Part shown: in pieces, positions 55,207 through 64,000 of the stretch
How positions within the stretch are numbered: the stretch's first letter is position 1
How the letters are laid out: every line of letters begins with the position of its first letter
Assembly: GCA_014238425.1 (NCBI GenBank)
Contig: JABABD010000018.1
Span: 1 to 64,000 of the forward strand
DNA from: Flavobacteriaceae bacterium
GTDB taxonomy: Bacteria > Bacteroidota > Bacteroidia > Flavobacteriales > Flavobacteriaceae
Length of the DNA stretch: 64,000 nucleotides
Reading direction: 5' to 3'
Program-made: the position numbers and the translations under genes
Notes under the pieces: model-generated
What the model was told of the DNA's origin: nothing
The model's input: only the letters and a program-made list of their open reading frames with translations
Databases searched by the model: none

Positions 55207-57744
55207 ATGAAAACTTTGATTAGGTTATCCCCTGTTACATTAGCATTTTTATTTTTTTTTCAAACAAATGCCCAAATCACTTATCAATCGGCATTTCCAA
55301 ATATAGACTTTGAATTCCCAGTTGAAATCCAGTCACCTTTAGACGGAACTGATCGCATGTTCGTTGTAGAACAACCAGGACGTATTAAAGTATTTCCAAG
55401 AGATTCCAATGTAATGCCTTCAGAGGTTAGTACATTTCTTAATATCATAACAACTGTGAGTTATGGTATAGGACAAGAACTAGGACTACTCGGACTTGCA
55501 TTTCATCCTGATTACTCCAATAATGGCTATATATATGTTTACTATACAACAGATAGTCCTTTGGCAGGAATTTCAGTCAGGATGGTACTGTCACGTTTCA
55601 CAGTTAGTTCAAGCGATGTGAATCAAATAGATCCAAGCAGCGAACTTATTATTTTCCAATTCGATAAGAATCAAAATAACAGTAATCATAACGGAGGTAA
55701 GATAGCCTTCGGTCCAGACAATTATCTTTACATTTCCATTGGTGATGGCGGCGGCGCGGATGATCCACAAGGCAACGGACAAAACACCAATACAGTTTTC
55801 TCTAGTATTTGCCGTATAGACGTTGACATTGATGGTAATAATCCTATAGAAACTAATACGACTCTACCAGATGGCAACTATGAAATCCCAAGTGACAATC
55901 CTTTTGTTGGTGTGGATGGACTAGATGAAGTTTATGCTTATGGGATAAGGAATACTTGGAAATTTTCATTTGATGCACCCACTGGGAGACTTTGGGGAGC
56001 AGATGTAGGCCAAGATGATTTTGAGGAGATAAACTTAGTGGAAAACGGTAAGAATTATGGCTGGAGCCGCTTGGAAGGAAATTCCGTAATCAACCCTGGT
56101 GTAATTATCACTGGACCTATCGCTTCTCCTATCTTTAGCTACGACAGGACACAAGGTGATGTATCCATTACTGGTGGTTACGTATACAGAGGTTCAGAAA
56201 TTACGAGTATCAGTCCTGACATTACAACAAAATATATCTTCGGAGATTATGTAAGTGGTCGTGTGTGGGCCCTGGATTATAATGCATCAACAGGAAATGC
56301 TACTAGTACGCTTCTATTCAAGACAACAGGACAGTTTATCTCATCATTTGGTGTTGATAAGGACGGTGAGATGTATTTCAGTGACTATGGCACCAATGCA
56401 AAACTATATAAACTAGTGGATGGCACTACTCCACCATCAGGAACTGCAGTTAATGGTTTAGGTATATGGAAACCCCTAGATGAAGGTGTTATTAATGGTC
56501 AAGTACAGGCAATAGCTATGAGTACTAATGGAAATATCTTTCATGGAGGATCTTTTAGTCAAGTAGGTACCATTATAGCAAATAACATTGCTTTCTGGAA
56601 CAATACTACTGGCTGGAATGCCATGGGAAATGGCACAAATGGTACTGTTAACGATCTAAAAATTGCTTCGAATGGGAATCTATATATAGGAGGTTCCTTT
56701 ACTGAAATAGATGGCGTAACTGCTAATAATATAGCCATGTGGAATGGTACAACCTGGTCTGCACTTGGTCAAGGTGTTTCAGGGTCGATTCTTGCATTAG
56801 AAGTAGATTCAAGCAATAATGTTTATGTTGCTGGTGCTTTCGAAACTGCTGGTGGCATTACTACTAGAAACATTGCTTATTGGAATGGGACTAATTGGTT
56901 GGCATTGACAGATGTCACTAATATCGAATCTGGAACAAATAATGAAATTAGATCTTTGGCCTTAGATACAGACGGAACTTTATACGCTGGTGGTAATTTT
57001 GATGAAGCTGGCGGAAATACTGCAAACAGGATAGCTACTTGGGATGGAAGTAATTGGGGGACACTAGGTACCGGCACAAGCGGGTTTGTAGAATCCATTT
57101 GTACGACAGCAACCGATGTTTACATAGGTGGTAATTTCGCCATAGCGGGCGGATTGACCGTAAGCCGTATAGCGAGATGGGAAAAATCTTCATCCACTTG
57201 GAATTCCATAGGTAATGGAGTCAGTAATAATGTAAATACCCTTATTCATGACAATACCTACTTATATGCCGCTGGAACTTTTGATATAGCCTTTTCCAGT
57301 AGTGAAAATATCATAGTAAATAATATAGCACGTTGGAGCCCTTCTACAGAATGGGAAGCTTTGGGTCTAAACACACAAGTAGGCGTTGATATTAAAATAA
57401 ACGATATAGAATTTTCTGTTGATGCCGACGGTATCGATAAAATATGTGTTGTAGGTAATTTTCAGAGTGCAGGCTCCATTAGTGCTAATGATACTGCACT
57501 ATGGTTATCTGATAATTTGTTATCTATTGACGATATAAATCAATCTGATAATATATTATTTTACCCTAATCCCACAAATGGAGTCCTAAATCTTTCTAAA
57601 GTTGAGAGTTGGGTGCTCACAAATAATTTGGGCCAAGTAATCGAAACAGGAGAAAGTTCTATTTTAGATTTATCTAATTATACTAAGGGTATTTATTTTT
57701 TAAATATAAATGACAAAACCACTGTGAAAATTATAAAACGCTAA
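55207..57744 (+). CDS. Secreted PQQ-type sugar dehydrogenase fused to a W-rich repeat region and T9SS tail
   Basis: 845 residues. Signal peptide (to NAQ, residue 23). Residues about 30-410 form a glucose/sorbosone dehydrogenase (PQQ) beta-propeller: EQPGRIKVF, GLLGLAFHPD, SNHNGGKIAFG with the catalytic-type His161, SIGDGGG, and YGIRNTWKFSFD. Residues about 420-765 are about eight repeats of the form NNIAxWNGTxWxALGxG, resembling a second propeller or solenoid. The last 75 residues are a T9SS type A sorting domain (YPNPTNGVLNL, then YTKGIYFLNI). It should be secreted and cell-attached, oxidising sugars if PQQ is present. Paralogue of the next gene. A TACATTTG box (55176-55183) precedes it. Confidence 0.88.
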   Translation: MKTLIRLSPVTLAFLFFFQTNAQITYQSAFPNIDFEFPVEIQSPLDGTDRMFVVEQPGRIKVFPRDSNVMPSEVSTFLNIITTVSYGIGQELGLLGLAFHPDYSNNGYIYVYYTTDSPLAGISVRMVLSRFTVSSSDVNQIDPSSELIIFQFDKNQNNSNHNGGKIAFGPDNYLYISIGDGGGADDPQGNGQNTNTVFSSICRIDVDIDGNNPIETNTTLPDGNYEIPSDNPFVGVDGLDEVYAYGIRNTWKFSFDAPTGRLWGADVGQDDFEEINLVENGKNYGWSRLEGNSVINPGVIITGPIASPIFSYDRTQGDVSITGGYVYRGSEITSISPDITTKYIFGDYVSGRVWALDYNASTGNATSTLLFKTTGQFISSFGVDKDGEMYFSDYGTNAKLYKLVDGTTPPSGTAVNGLGIWKPLDEGVINGQVQAIAMSTNGNIFHGGSFSQVGTIIANNIAFWNNTTGWNAMGNGTNGTVNDLKIASNGNLYIGGSFTEIDGVTANNIAMWNGTTWSALGQGVSGSILALEVDSSNNVYVAGAFETAGGITTRNIAYWNGTNWLALTDVTNIESGTNNEIRSLALDTDGTLYAGGNFDEAGGNTANRIATWDGSNWGTLGTGTSGFVESICTTATDVYIGGNFAIAGGLTVSRIARWEKSSSTWNSIGNGVSNNVNTLIHDNTYLYAAGTFDIAFSSSENIIVNNIARWSPSTEWEALGLNTQVGVDIKINDIEFSVDADGIDKICVVGNFQSAGSISANDTALWLSDNLLSIDDINQSDNILFYPNPTNGVLNLSKVESWVLTNNLGQVIETGESSILDLSNYTKGIYFLNINDKTTVKIIKR

Positions 57745-57860
57745 CTATTATCAGTAAAGCAACTTCCTAGTCGCATTTAAAACACCTTTCTATTTAGTTT
57801 TAACTTAACAGTAATAATTCAATAAATTCTTTAATTTTATGGTATTAAAGAATTAGAATT

Positions 57861-60386
57861 ATGCAAACATTCACAAAGTCTATCATTGTTATCTTATCAT
57901 TATTCTTTTCTTTAAACACTTTAGCACAAATAACTTACGAACCGGCTTTTCCAAATATAGATTTTGCATTTCCTGTAGAAATACAATCTCCACAAGATGG
58001 CACCGATAGGATGTTTATTGTGGAGCAACCAGGTTCGATTAAAGTGTTTCCTAGGGACTCAAACGTGACACCTTCTGAGGTAAGTACATTTCTTAACATA
58101 GAGGGGCAAGTGAGCTATTCAACTGGACAAGAAAGGGGTTTACTCGGCTTGGCATTTCATCCAAGTTTTTCGAGTAATGGTTATTTTTATGTCTATTACA
58201 CAACCAATAGTCCCGTTTCTGGAATTTCTACGAGAATGGTGTTATCTCGTTTTACAGTGGATTCGAACAATACTAATTTAGCCGACCCCAATAGTGAACT
58301 CAACATTTTCCAATTTGATAAAAACCAGAATAATAGTAATCATAATGGAGGCAAAATTGCCTTTGGGCCAGATGGTTATCTTTATATTTCTTTTGGTGAT
58401 GGCGGTGGCGGAAATGACCCTCAAGGCAATGGACAAAACATTAATACCGTTTTTGGCAGTATTTGTAGAATAGATGTGGATATCGACGGAAACAATCCAA
58501 TAGAAACAAATCCAATCCTTCCCGATGGAAATTATGAAATCCCGAGTAACAACCCTTTGGTGGGGCAGACTGGACTTGATGAAATATACGCTTATGGCAT
58601 TAGGAATACTTGGAAATTTTCGTTTGATAACCCGACAGGTAGACTTTGGGGTGCGGATGTAGGACAAAATGCTTTTGAAGAAATTAATCTAATTGACATA
58701 GGTGAAAACTATGGTTGGAGTCGGTTCGAAGCTACTTCTGTTGCCAATAGCAGCGTTACCATTACTGAACCAACGACCTTTCCTGTTTTTTTCTACGATC
58801 GATCTCAGGGAGATATTTCTATTACTGGTGGTTATGTATATAGAGGCTCGGATATTGCTTCTATAGATTCTAAATACATCTTTGGAGATTATGTAAGCGG
58901 TAGAGTTTGGTCTCTCGATTATAATGAAGCTACAGGTGATGCTAGTAGCTCACTACTCTTCAAAACTAATGGAGAATTTGTATCATCTTTTGGTGTGGAT
59001 ATTGATGGGGAGCTCTATTTTTCTGATTATGGTTCTAACGCTCAACTTTATCGCATTACCGATGGTGACACCATGCAAGAAGCTATTGCAGTAAATGGTT
59101 TTGGAAATTGGCAATCACAACAACAAGGTGTTATCAATGGAGAGGTGAATGCTATAGCGGCATTTTCAGGTGGCAATGTCGCATATGGTGGAACTTTTAA
59201 CCAAGCTGGAATATTATCGGTAAATAATATTGCTCTTTGGAATGATGATACCGGATGGAGTACTATAGGTGGTGGAACAAACGGTGCTATTAACGCTTTA
59301 GAAATTGACTCTGATGGAAATTTATACGCTGGAGGAGCTTTCACTGAGATTGACGGTGTATCTGCAAATAATATAGCGGTTTGGAATGGTTCTAATTGGG
59401 CGGCACTTGATTCTGGTGTTAACGGACCTGTGCTTTCATTAGAAATCGATAGCAATAACAATCTCTATGTAGGAGGTGTATTTGAAACTATTGGAGGGAC
59501 GGATGCAAGAAATATTGGTCTTTGGAATGGAAATCAATGGAGTACTTTAACAGATGCTACCAACGCTATTCATGGCACCAATAATGAGATTAGATCTTTA
59601 TATATTGACATTAATGGTATGCTATATGTAGGAGGAAATTTTGACGAAGCGGGCGGTAATAATGCCAACAGGATTGCGACATGGAATGGCTCCAATTGGG
59701 GAACATTAGGCATTGGCACCAGCGGTTTTGTTCAGGCTATTGTTTCGACAACAACTGACGTTTTTGTAGGAGGAAATTTTGCAATCGCTGGTGGGCAAAC
59801 AGTAAATCGCATTTCAAAATGGAATAAATCAACAAATATGTGGTCAATGATTGGAGAAGGTGTTAATAATAACGTGAATGTTTTAACGCATGACGGTACC
59901 TTCTTGTTTGCTGCTGGAGTCTTTGATGTTAGTTTTGATACTAATAATAATTATATTGTAAATAATATAGCAAGGTGGAGAGAAAGTGATGGCTGGCAAG
60001 CTTTAGGAACAAACACTCAAGTAGGTGTAAACACCAAAATAAATGCCATGGTCTTTGCTCAAGACACTGATGGTATTGACAAGCTTTATGTAGGCGGAAA
60101 CTTCTCATCTGCGGGAGCTATAAACGCCAATAATGCAGCTATCTGGTTTTCAGAAAATTATGTGCCTGACGAGGAAAATCCTGAAGAAGAACCTTTTAAA
60201 TACTATCCAAATCCTACTAACGGAATTCTAACACTTACTGAGGTCGTAAACTGGACTGTGTCTAATAATCTTGGTCAAATTATATCAATTGGTATCAGTT
60301 CATCTATAGATTTTTCAACATATAGCGCTGGTCTTTATGTTTTGAGAATAGAAAACAGACCATCCATAAAAATTATCAAAAACTAA
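57861..60386 (+). CDS. Second secreted PQQ-type sugar dehydrogenase/W-repeat/T9SS fusion
   Basis: 841 residues, the same architecture as the gene before it: signal peptide, dehydrogenase propeller (His161 in SNHNGGKIAFG, FGDGGGGNDPQGNG), W-rich repeats (NNIAVWNGSNWAALDSG) and a T9SS tail (YPNPTNGILTL, then YSAGLYVLRI). Residue alignment with the upstream copy is nearly gap-free through the first domain, yet synonymous codons differ widely, so the duplication is not recent. The 116-base spacer has no terminator that I can see, so both may be transcribed together. The substrates may differ. Confidence 0.88.
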   Translation: MQTFTKSIIVILSLFFSLNTLAQITYEPAFPNIDFAFPVEIQSPQDGTDRMFIVEQPGSIKVFPRDSNVTPSEVSTFLNIEGQVSYSTGQERGLLGLAFHPSFSSNGYFYVYYTTNSPVSGISTRMVLSRFTVDSNNTNLADPNSELNIFQFDKNQNNSNHNGGKIAFGPDGYLYISFGDGGGGNDPQGNGQNINTVFGSICRIDVDIDGNNPIETNPILPDGNYEIPSNNPLVGQTGLDEIYAYGIRNTWKFSFDNPTGRLWGADVGQNAFEEINLIDIGENYGWSRFEATSVANSSVTITEPTTFPVFFYDRSQGDISITGGYVYRGSDIASIDSKYIFGDYVSGRVWSLDYNEATGDASSSLLFKTNGEFVSSFGVDIDGELYFSDYGSNAQLYRITDGDTMQEAIAVNGFGNWQSQQQGVINGEVNAIAAFSGGNVAYGGTFNQAGILSVNNIALWNDDTGWSTIGGGTNGAINALEIDSDGNLYAGGAFTEIDGVSANNIAVWNGSNWAALDSGVNGPVLSLEIDSNNNLYVGGVFETIGGTDARNIGLWNGNQWSTLTDATNAIHGTNNEIRSLYIDINGMLYVGGNFDEAGGNNANRIATWNGSNWGTLGIGTSGFVQAIVSTTTDVFVGGNFAIAGGQTVNRISKWNKSTNMWSMIGEGVNNNVNVLTHDGTFLFAAGVFDVSFDTNNNYIVNNIARWRESDGWQALGTNTQVGVNTKINAMVFAQDTDGIDKLYVGGNFSSAGAINANNAAIWFSENYVPDEENPEEEPFKYYPNPTNGILTLTEVVNWTVSNNLGQIISIGISSSIDFSTYSAGLYVLRIENRPSIKIIKN

Positions 60387-60445
60387 TTGAGAATCACGCT
60401 TAAATAAGTCTAACTCTTATCTTAATTAACACTATTATTTCTTTT

Positions 60446-61429
60446 ATGAAAAAAATAAAATCTATTATCTGTACACTCATATTTGCCCTCACTGGTTTTG
60501 CAGTATGTGCCCAAGATTGGCCAAATCTAAAACGGTTTAAAAAAGCAAACGTTACAATTAAACTTACAGAAGATAATAACAGAGTTGTGTTCATGGGAAA
60601 CTCAATAACTGAATTCTGGCGTCCGGAATTCTTTAAGGAAAACACATCTTTTGTAAATAGAGGTATTAGCGGACAAACAACACCTCAAATGCTTCTAAGG
60701 TTTCGACAAGATGTAATAGATTTAAACCCGTCAAAAGTTGTCATTCTTGGAGGTATTAATGACATTGCCAAAAATACTGGTCCGTCAACTATTAACATGA
60801 TATATAATAATATCGTATCTATGGCTGAATTGGCAGAAACCCATAATATTGAGGTTATTTTATGTTCTGTTTTACCTGCGAATGATTTCCCTTGGCGACC
60901 AGAAATAAAACCAGCACTTAAAGTAATTGAGCTGAATACTTTGATAAGTAATTATGCCAAGAAGAACGATATTAGGTATATCGATTATTATTCAGCTATG
61001 GTAGATGACAAGAAAGGTCTCAGGGGAGATTTGGGTAACGATGGCGTCCATCCAAATGCAAAAGGCTATATCATTATGGAGGATTTAATTTTACCCGCTA
61101 TATCTTCTACGCAAAAAAACATGCTTCCAGATCCATTAGAAGCTGGCTGGAAAGGTAAAAAGGTTTGCAAAGTGTTAAAAGAAGATGATTCTCAACGCAT
61201 TTTAAAATGCTCCTTTCCTCCTAATATTGGTCATGAAAAACATTATCATTCGCCACATTTTGGTTACACTCTTAAAGGAGGCACCTTTAAAATTACTGAG
61301 GCCAAAGGCACTAAAGAAATTAGAGTAAAAGACGGTACTACTTGGAGCAAGACAAAAACATCGGTCCACGAAGTACTAAATATTGGAAATACCACGTCCA
61401 CCTATTTAATTATTGAAACCAAAGACTAG
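60446..61429 (+). CDS. Secreted SGNH/GDSL hydrolase fused to a cupin domain
   Basis: 327 residues with signal peptide (MKKIKSIICTLIFALTGFAVCAQ). SGNH hydrolase (about 40-220): block I GNSITEFW with Ser53, GISGQTTPQML, block III GGINDIAKN with Asn105, block V DGVHPNAKGY with Asp199 and His202. A C-terminal cupin domain (about 232-325) carries a His cluster (GHEKHYHSPHFGY) and a late His (VHEVLNIG). Likely a carbohydrate or ester deacylase; the cupin could bind metal or substrate. It starts 60 bases after the second PQQ protein on the same strand. Confidence 0.88.
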   Translation: MKKIKSIICTLIFALTGFAVCAQDWPNLKRFKKANVTIKLTEDNNRVVFMGNSITEFWRPEFFKENTSFVNRGISGQTTPQMLLRFRQDVIDLNPSKVVILGGINDIAKNTGPSTINMIYNNIVSMAELAETHNIEVILCSVLPANDFPWRPEIKPALKVIELNTLISNYAKKNDIRYIDYYSAMVDDKKGLRGDLGNDGVHPNAKGYIIMEDLILPAISSTQKNMLPDPLEAGWKGKKVCKVLKEDDSQRILKCSFPPNIGHEKHYHSPHFGYTLKGGTFKITEAKGTKEIRVKDGTTWSKTKTSVHEVLNIGNTTSTYLIIETKD

Positions 61430-61494
61430 AGCTATTTAAAGACTACAAATTGATTATATTAACCTATAAACAATTTTTTAGTTTGCATTAATAA

Positions 61495-61541
61495 ACTTCT
61501 CGATACATTCCGACGCTAAATGTCGGAACACTCGAAGTGAC
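61495..61541. repeat. Hairpin repeat element (TCTCGA...TCGAAGTGACG type)
   Basis: Nested inverted repeats: an inner perfect stem TTCCGAC/GTCGGAA (61508-61514 with 61522-61528, loop gctaaat) within an outer ACTTCTCGA/TCGAAGT pairing with a 2-base bulge. This layout (CTTCTCGATACA..., then ...CACTCGAAGTGACG) resembles short hairpin repeats dispersed between genes in flavobacterial genomes, sometimes acting as transcription terminators between convergent genes. Here it lies between the convergent SGNH-cupin and beta-helix genes. Confidence 0.6.
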
Positions 61542-61547
61542 GTAACG

Positions 61548-62984
61548 TTATTTTATTATCAGTTTTTCTGTCTCTTTACCAATATTGGTTTTTACCTCAA
61601 CCATATACGTTCCTGAGGCTAAGCTAGACGTATTTATAATCCTTTCTGTGCTTGTCAACACCTCTTGTCCTAATAGATTATATATAGTGACATTCTCTAA
61701 TTCTGTAGCACCTTCTAATTGAATGGTTAACTCATCTGTTACTGGATTGGGATACATCTTAAAAATAGTTATTTCTCTATCTATTGTACGTAGTGTTGAT
61801 GTAACTTCTAAAGTGACAGTTGTTCCTGTATAAGTAACGTTAAAAGTATAACCTGCAGGGAAATTGGTGGTTGCAAAGGTGCCAGAAACAGAACTAGCAT
61901 TTATAATAGTAAAACTATCTCCAACACTTGGTTCATAGCCATTTAGTAAACTAACGTTTAATATGCCATTTAAACTAGCCCCAGTAGCAATATTAATTTT
62001 ATCGAACGATGTAATACTTTCTAATTCTATATTTAATATAGAACCGTTATGTACATAATTATTATTAAACTTATAAGTTCCTATAGTATTAGATGTAGAA
62101 ACCCCTGGATTTAAAATACCATTATTGGTAAAGTTACCTACATGACTTATGTTATTGCCTAAAAGTGTGGCATAATTATTTATAGCACCGCTATTAATAG
62201 TTAAGTTTCCAGAATTATCAAGATTTCCATAATTATCTATACTACTAGAGCCCTCTATATCTATACTTCCTGCATTAGATAGACTTCCTGTACCTGTAAT
62301 AATTATTTTATTAAATGATTGTAAGTATCCAGAATTATTTAGAGCTCCTGAATTTGTTATATACATTTTTCCTCCATTATTAAGTATATCTTCCATATTT
62401 GTTATAGTTCCTGCATTAGTTATAAATCCACCGTCTAACTGTAATTTTCCTAAACTTAATATATCTAAAGTTCCAGTTTCTGATATATATAGATTTCTAG
62501 AAACAAATAGAGTTCCATAATTAGAAACAGTTATAATTCCATTGTTAAAAAGATCACCATCTGAATTACCTATACGTAGGTATCCAGTATCAAAAATATT
62601 TATAACTCCAACATTAGAGACATATACTTTTCCAAAATTGCTTATCGTTAGGTACCCACGAAGACCTATATTTATGGTTCCAGTATTAGTAACTTCTAAA
62701 ATACCTTGAGCATCTACTCTTATACCATAGGAATTACCAACTGGACCTAATGCATTAATAGTTCCTGCATTAGATATAAATGTGTTAATGTCAATATCAC
62801 CATTAATAATTACAGTATCCCCTGTATTTATTTTTGTGCCAGGATAAGAAGGTGACCAACTAGCAGTATCTAGCCAATTTCCAGGTCCTGTAAATGTATA
62901 GGTCGTTTGAGCCTTTATAAATAGTGATATTAATAGGAAAAATGCAGTTAGTAAAATAGCTTTGTTTGGTGCAGTTGTTTTCAT
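61548..62984 (-). CDS. Secreted beta-helix-like protein with T9SS sorting domain
   Basis: About 478 residues from the ATG at 62984 (MKTTAPNKAILL, signal peptide to FIKAQ). The central part (about 50-300) consists of short repeats rich in N, G and T (for example NAGTINALG, NTGTINIGLRG, NYGNLDNSGNLTINSG), the pattern of a right-handed parallel beta-helix or solenoid. The C-terminus (about 395-478) is a T9SS type A domain (MYPNPVTDELTIQLEG, then SLASGTYMVEV). It should be surface-exposed; no catalytic residues can be named. Confidence 0.8.
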   Translation of the reverse strand: MKTTAPNKAILLTAFFLLISLFIKAQTTYTFTGPGNWLDTASWSPSYPGTKINTGDTVIINGDIDINTFISNAGTINALGPVGNSYGIRVDAQGILEVTNTGTINIGLRGYLTISNFGKVYVSNVGVINIFDTGYLRIGNSDGDLFNNGIITVSNYGTLFVSRNLYISETGTLDILSLGKLQLDGGFITNAGTITNMEDILNNGGKMYITNSGALNNSGYLQSFNKIIITGTGSLSNAGSIDIEGSSSIDNYGNLDNSGNLTINSGAINNYATLLGNNISHVGNFTNNGILNPGVSTSNTIGTYKFNNNYVHNGSILNIELESITSFDKINIATGASLNGILNVSLLNGYEPSVGDSFTIINASSVSGTFATTNFPAGYTFNVTYTGTTVTLEVTSTLRTIDREITIFKMYPNPVTDELTIQLEGATELENVTIYNLLGQEVLTSTERIINTSSLASGTYMVEVKTNIGKETEKLIIK

Positions 62985-63117
62985 AATACGTAGGTTATAG
63001 GATTGCAAGTATAGTTAAAAAACAACACTTAATCGTTGATTTGTAGCTTTTTATCGATATTTTTATTGAAACCCTGAAAATGAATCTCGTGTAAATCTAG
63101 CCTAGAAAGCATAAAAA

Positions 63118-63143
63118 AAGCCTCAAAATATATTATGAAGCTT
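63118..63143 (-). terminator. Terminator of the cysteine desulfurase gene
   Basis: An 8-bp stem with one G-T pair (63118-63125 with 63136-63143) and a 10-base loop, followed on the minus strand by seven T's. It lies about 22 bases after the desulfurase stop. Confidence 0.7.
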
Positions 63144-63164
63144 GCTATTTTTTATGCCGTAGTA

Positions 63165-64000
63165 TCAGTCTTCGTCAACAAACTCCTTAAGGACTTCAAT
63201 CACATAATCTACTTCTTCCAAGGTATTGAAGCTGCTGAATGAAAATCTGAGTGAAGGTTTTCTCATATCTTCATCATTCAAAATTTGTGACAACACATGT
63301 GATCCCTTTATTGCTCCACTTTGGCAAGCACTGCCCTTAGAGCAAGCAATGCCCTTTAGATCTAACTGAAAAAGAACCATTGGTGCTTTTTCAGGCGTAA
63401 TCGGTAGACATACATTAATAAGGGTAAAAGTGCTTTCTTCAAGATTACCAGAAGCTCCATTAAATTTTATGGTAGGAAATTCTACTTTCAAACGGTTTAT
63501 GAAGTATGCTTTTATACCCAAGATATATTCACTTTCTTTAGAAAGATTGTCATAAGCCAATTTCAATGCTTCTTCAAGTCCTGCAATATTATGTATAGCT
63601 TCTGTTCCTGCGCGATAACCTCTCTCCTGTTCTCCTCCAAAAATCAAAGGTTTTAATCCAGAATTCTTTCTCACAAAAGAAAATCCCACACCTTTAGGTC
63701 CATGAAATTTATGTGCACTAACCGCCATAAAATCTACCGACACTTTCTGAAGATCCAGCGTATAATGCCCTACAGACTGAACGGTATCACTATGAAACAA
63801 TGCATTGTTCTCTTTGCACATAGTACCAACACGTTCAATGTCAAGTATATTGCCTATTTCATTATTAACATGCATTAAACTTACTAGCTTCTTTTCTTTG
63901 GATCCTAAAAGCTCTAGTAAATGATTATAATTTATATGTCCGTTTTCATCTAAATCAACAAACCGCACAGACACACTGTATTCTTTTTCCATTTGTTCCA
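63165..64000 (-). CDS. Cysteine desulfurase (NifS/IscS-like), C-terminal part
   Basis: About 278 codons run off the right edge; full-length enzymes have about 380-400 residues, so the N-terminal third is missing. The internal ATG at 63992 is not the true start, since the upstream frame stays open (codons EQ precede it). PLP-binding Lys in VSAHKFHGPKGVGF, catalytic Cys loop GSACQSGAIKG, and LRFSFSSFNTLEEVDYV near the end. It mobilises sulfur for Fe-S clusters or tRNA thiolation. Which class (IscS or SufS-like) cannot be decided from this part. Confidence 0.9.
   Translation of the reverse strand, partial: EQMEKEYSVSVRFVDLDENGHINYNHLLELLGSKEKKLVSLMHVNNEIGNILDIERVGTMCKENNALFHSDTVQSVGHYTLDLQKVSVDFMAVSAHKFHGPKGVGFSFVRKNSGLKPLIFGGEQERGYRAGTEAIHNIAGLEEALKLAYDNLSKESEYILGIKAYFINRLKVEFPTIKFNGASGNLEESTFTLINVCLPITPEKAPMVLFQLDLKGIACSKGSACQSGAIKGSHVLSQILNDEDMRKPSLRFSFSSFNTLEEVDYVIEVLKEFVDED

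Noticed and set aside
55207-60386. Tandem repeats read as a CRISPR-like or DNA satellite array
   Set aside because: Repeats are protein-level (W-rich units) with differing DNA; no constant repeat with unique spacers.
1-64000. Defence systems (restriction, CBASS, Thoeris, retrons, toxin-antitoxin)
   Set aside because: I looked for their hallmark genes and motifs across the window and recognised none.

Overview
The window is chromosomal DNA of a Bacteroidota bacterium, most likely a marine Flavobacteriaceae member. The evidence is low G+C, type IX secretion (PorQ and several secreted proteins with T9SS-type C-terminal sorting tails), FecR/TonB transducer systems, Bacteroidota-style promoters (TTTG, about 19 bp, TAnnTTTG), a 6S-Flavo-like RNA beside rny and zapA, and frequent TTG/GTG starts. 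I see no rRNA, tRNA, CRISPR array, transposase, prophage or recognisable defence island. One gene runs off each edge.

Layout. 1-3.5 kb: start of a secreted protein, then a large secreted putative metalloprotease (HELFH) with Calx-beta, HYR and C-type-lectin modules. 3.9-5.8 kb: a membrane-spanning TPR/LuxR regulator. 5.9-9.0 kb: a tightly overlapping four-gene cassette (thioredoxin, ApbE, DUF4266, DUF3570), divergent from an ECF sigma / FecR anti-sigma / STN-type TonB receptor trio (9.1-13.1 kb). 13.2-13.5 kb: rnpB. 13.6-16.5 kb: dnaX, a lipoprotein and miaE. 16.5-21.6 kb: MORN protein, ppx-ppk1, sixA and pdxH. 21.6-25.3 kb: SRPBCC gene and the pyrR-pyrB-STAS-like-DUF3291-rnz operon. 25.4-30.1 kb: rpsA with a structured leader, a gene remnant, a Kbp-like LysM gene, and porQ-cmk. 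30.7-34.4 kb: lon and a triple-LysM protein.

34.6-37.6 kb: a second ECF sigma factor with a membrane partner and two secreted beta-solenoid proteins (DUF4097-like and GIN/DUF2807), apparently one operon. 37.6-43.8 kb: a duplicated-domain lipoprotein, an MFS carrier, an M48 protease, lipoprotein MsrB, a DinB-like protein, lpdA and DUF3817. 43.8-48.4 kb: three outer-membrane barrel proteins, aroQ, xerD and a PAS histidine kinase. 48.4-50.9 kb: rny, the 6S-Flavo candidate, zapA and a coiled-coil partner. 51.0-55.2 kb: M23 endopeptidase and a TonB receptor. 55.2-60.4 kb: tandem paralogues joining a PQQ sugar dehydrogenase to a W-rich repeat region and a T9SS tail. 60.4-64 kb: an SGNH hydrolase-cupin fusion, a hairpin repeat, a secreted beta-helix-like T9SS protein, and the C-terminal part of a cysteine desulfurase.

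Most of the window is housekeeping. The regions most worth attention are the ApbE/DUF4266/DUF3570 cassette with its divergent sigma/FecR/TonB trio, the tandem PQQ fusions, the sigma/beta-solenoid operon, and the regulatory structures upstream of rpsA and the MFS gene.
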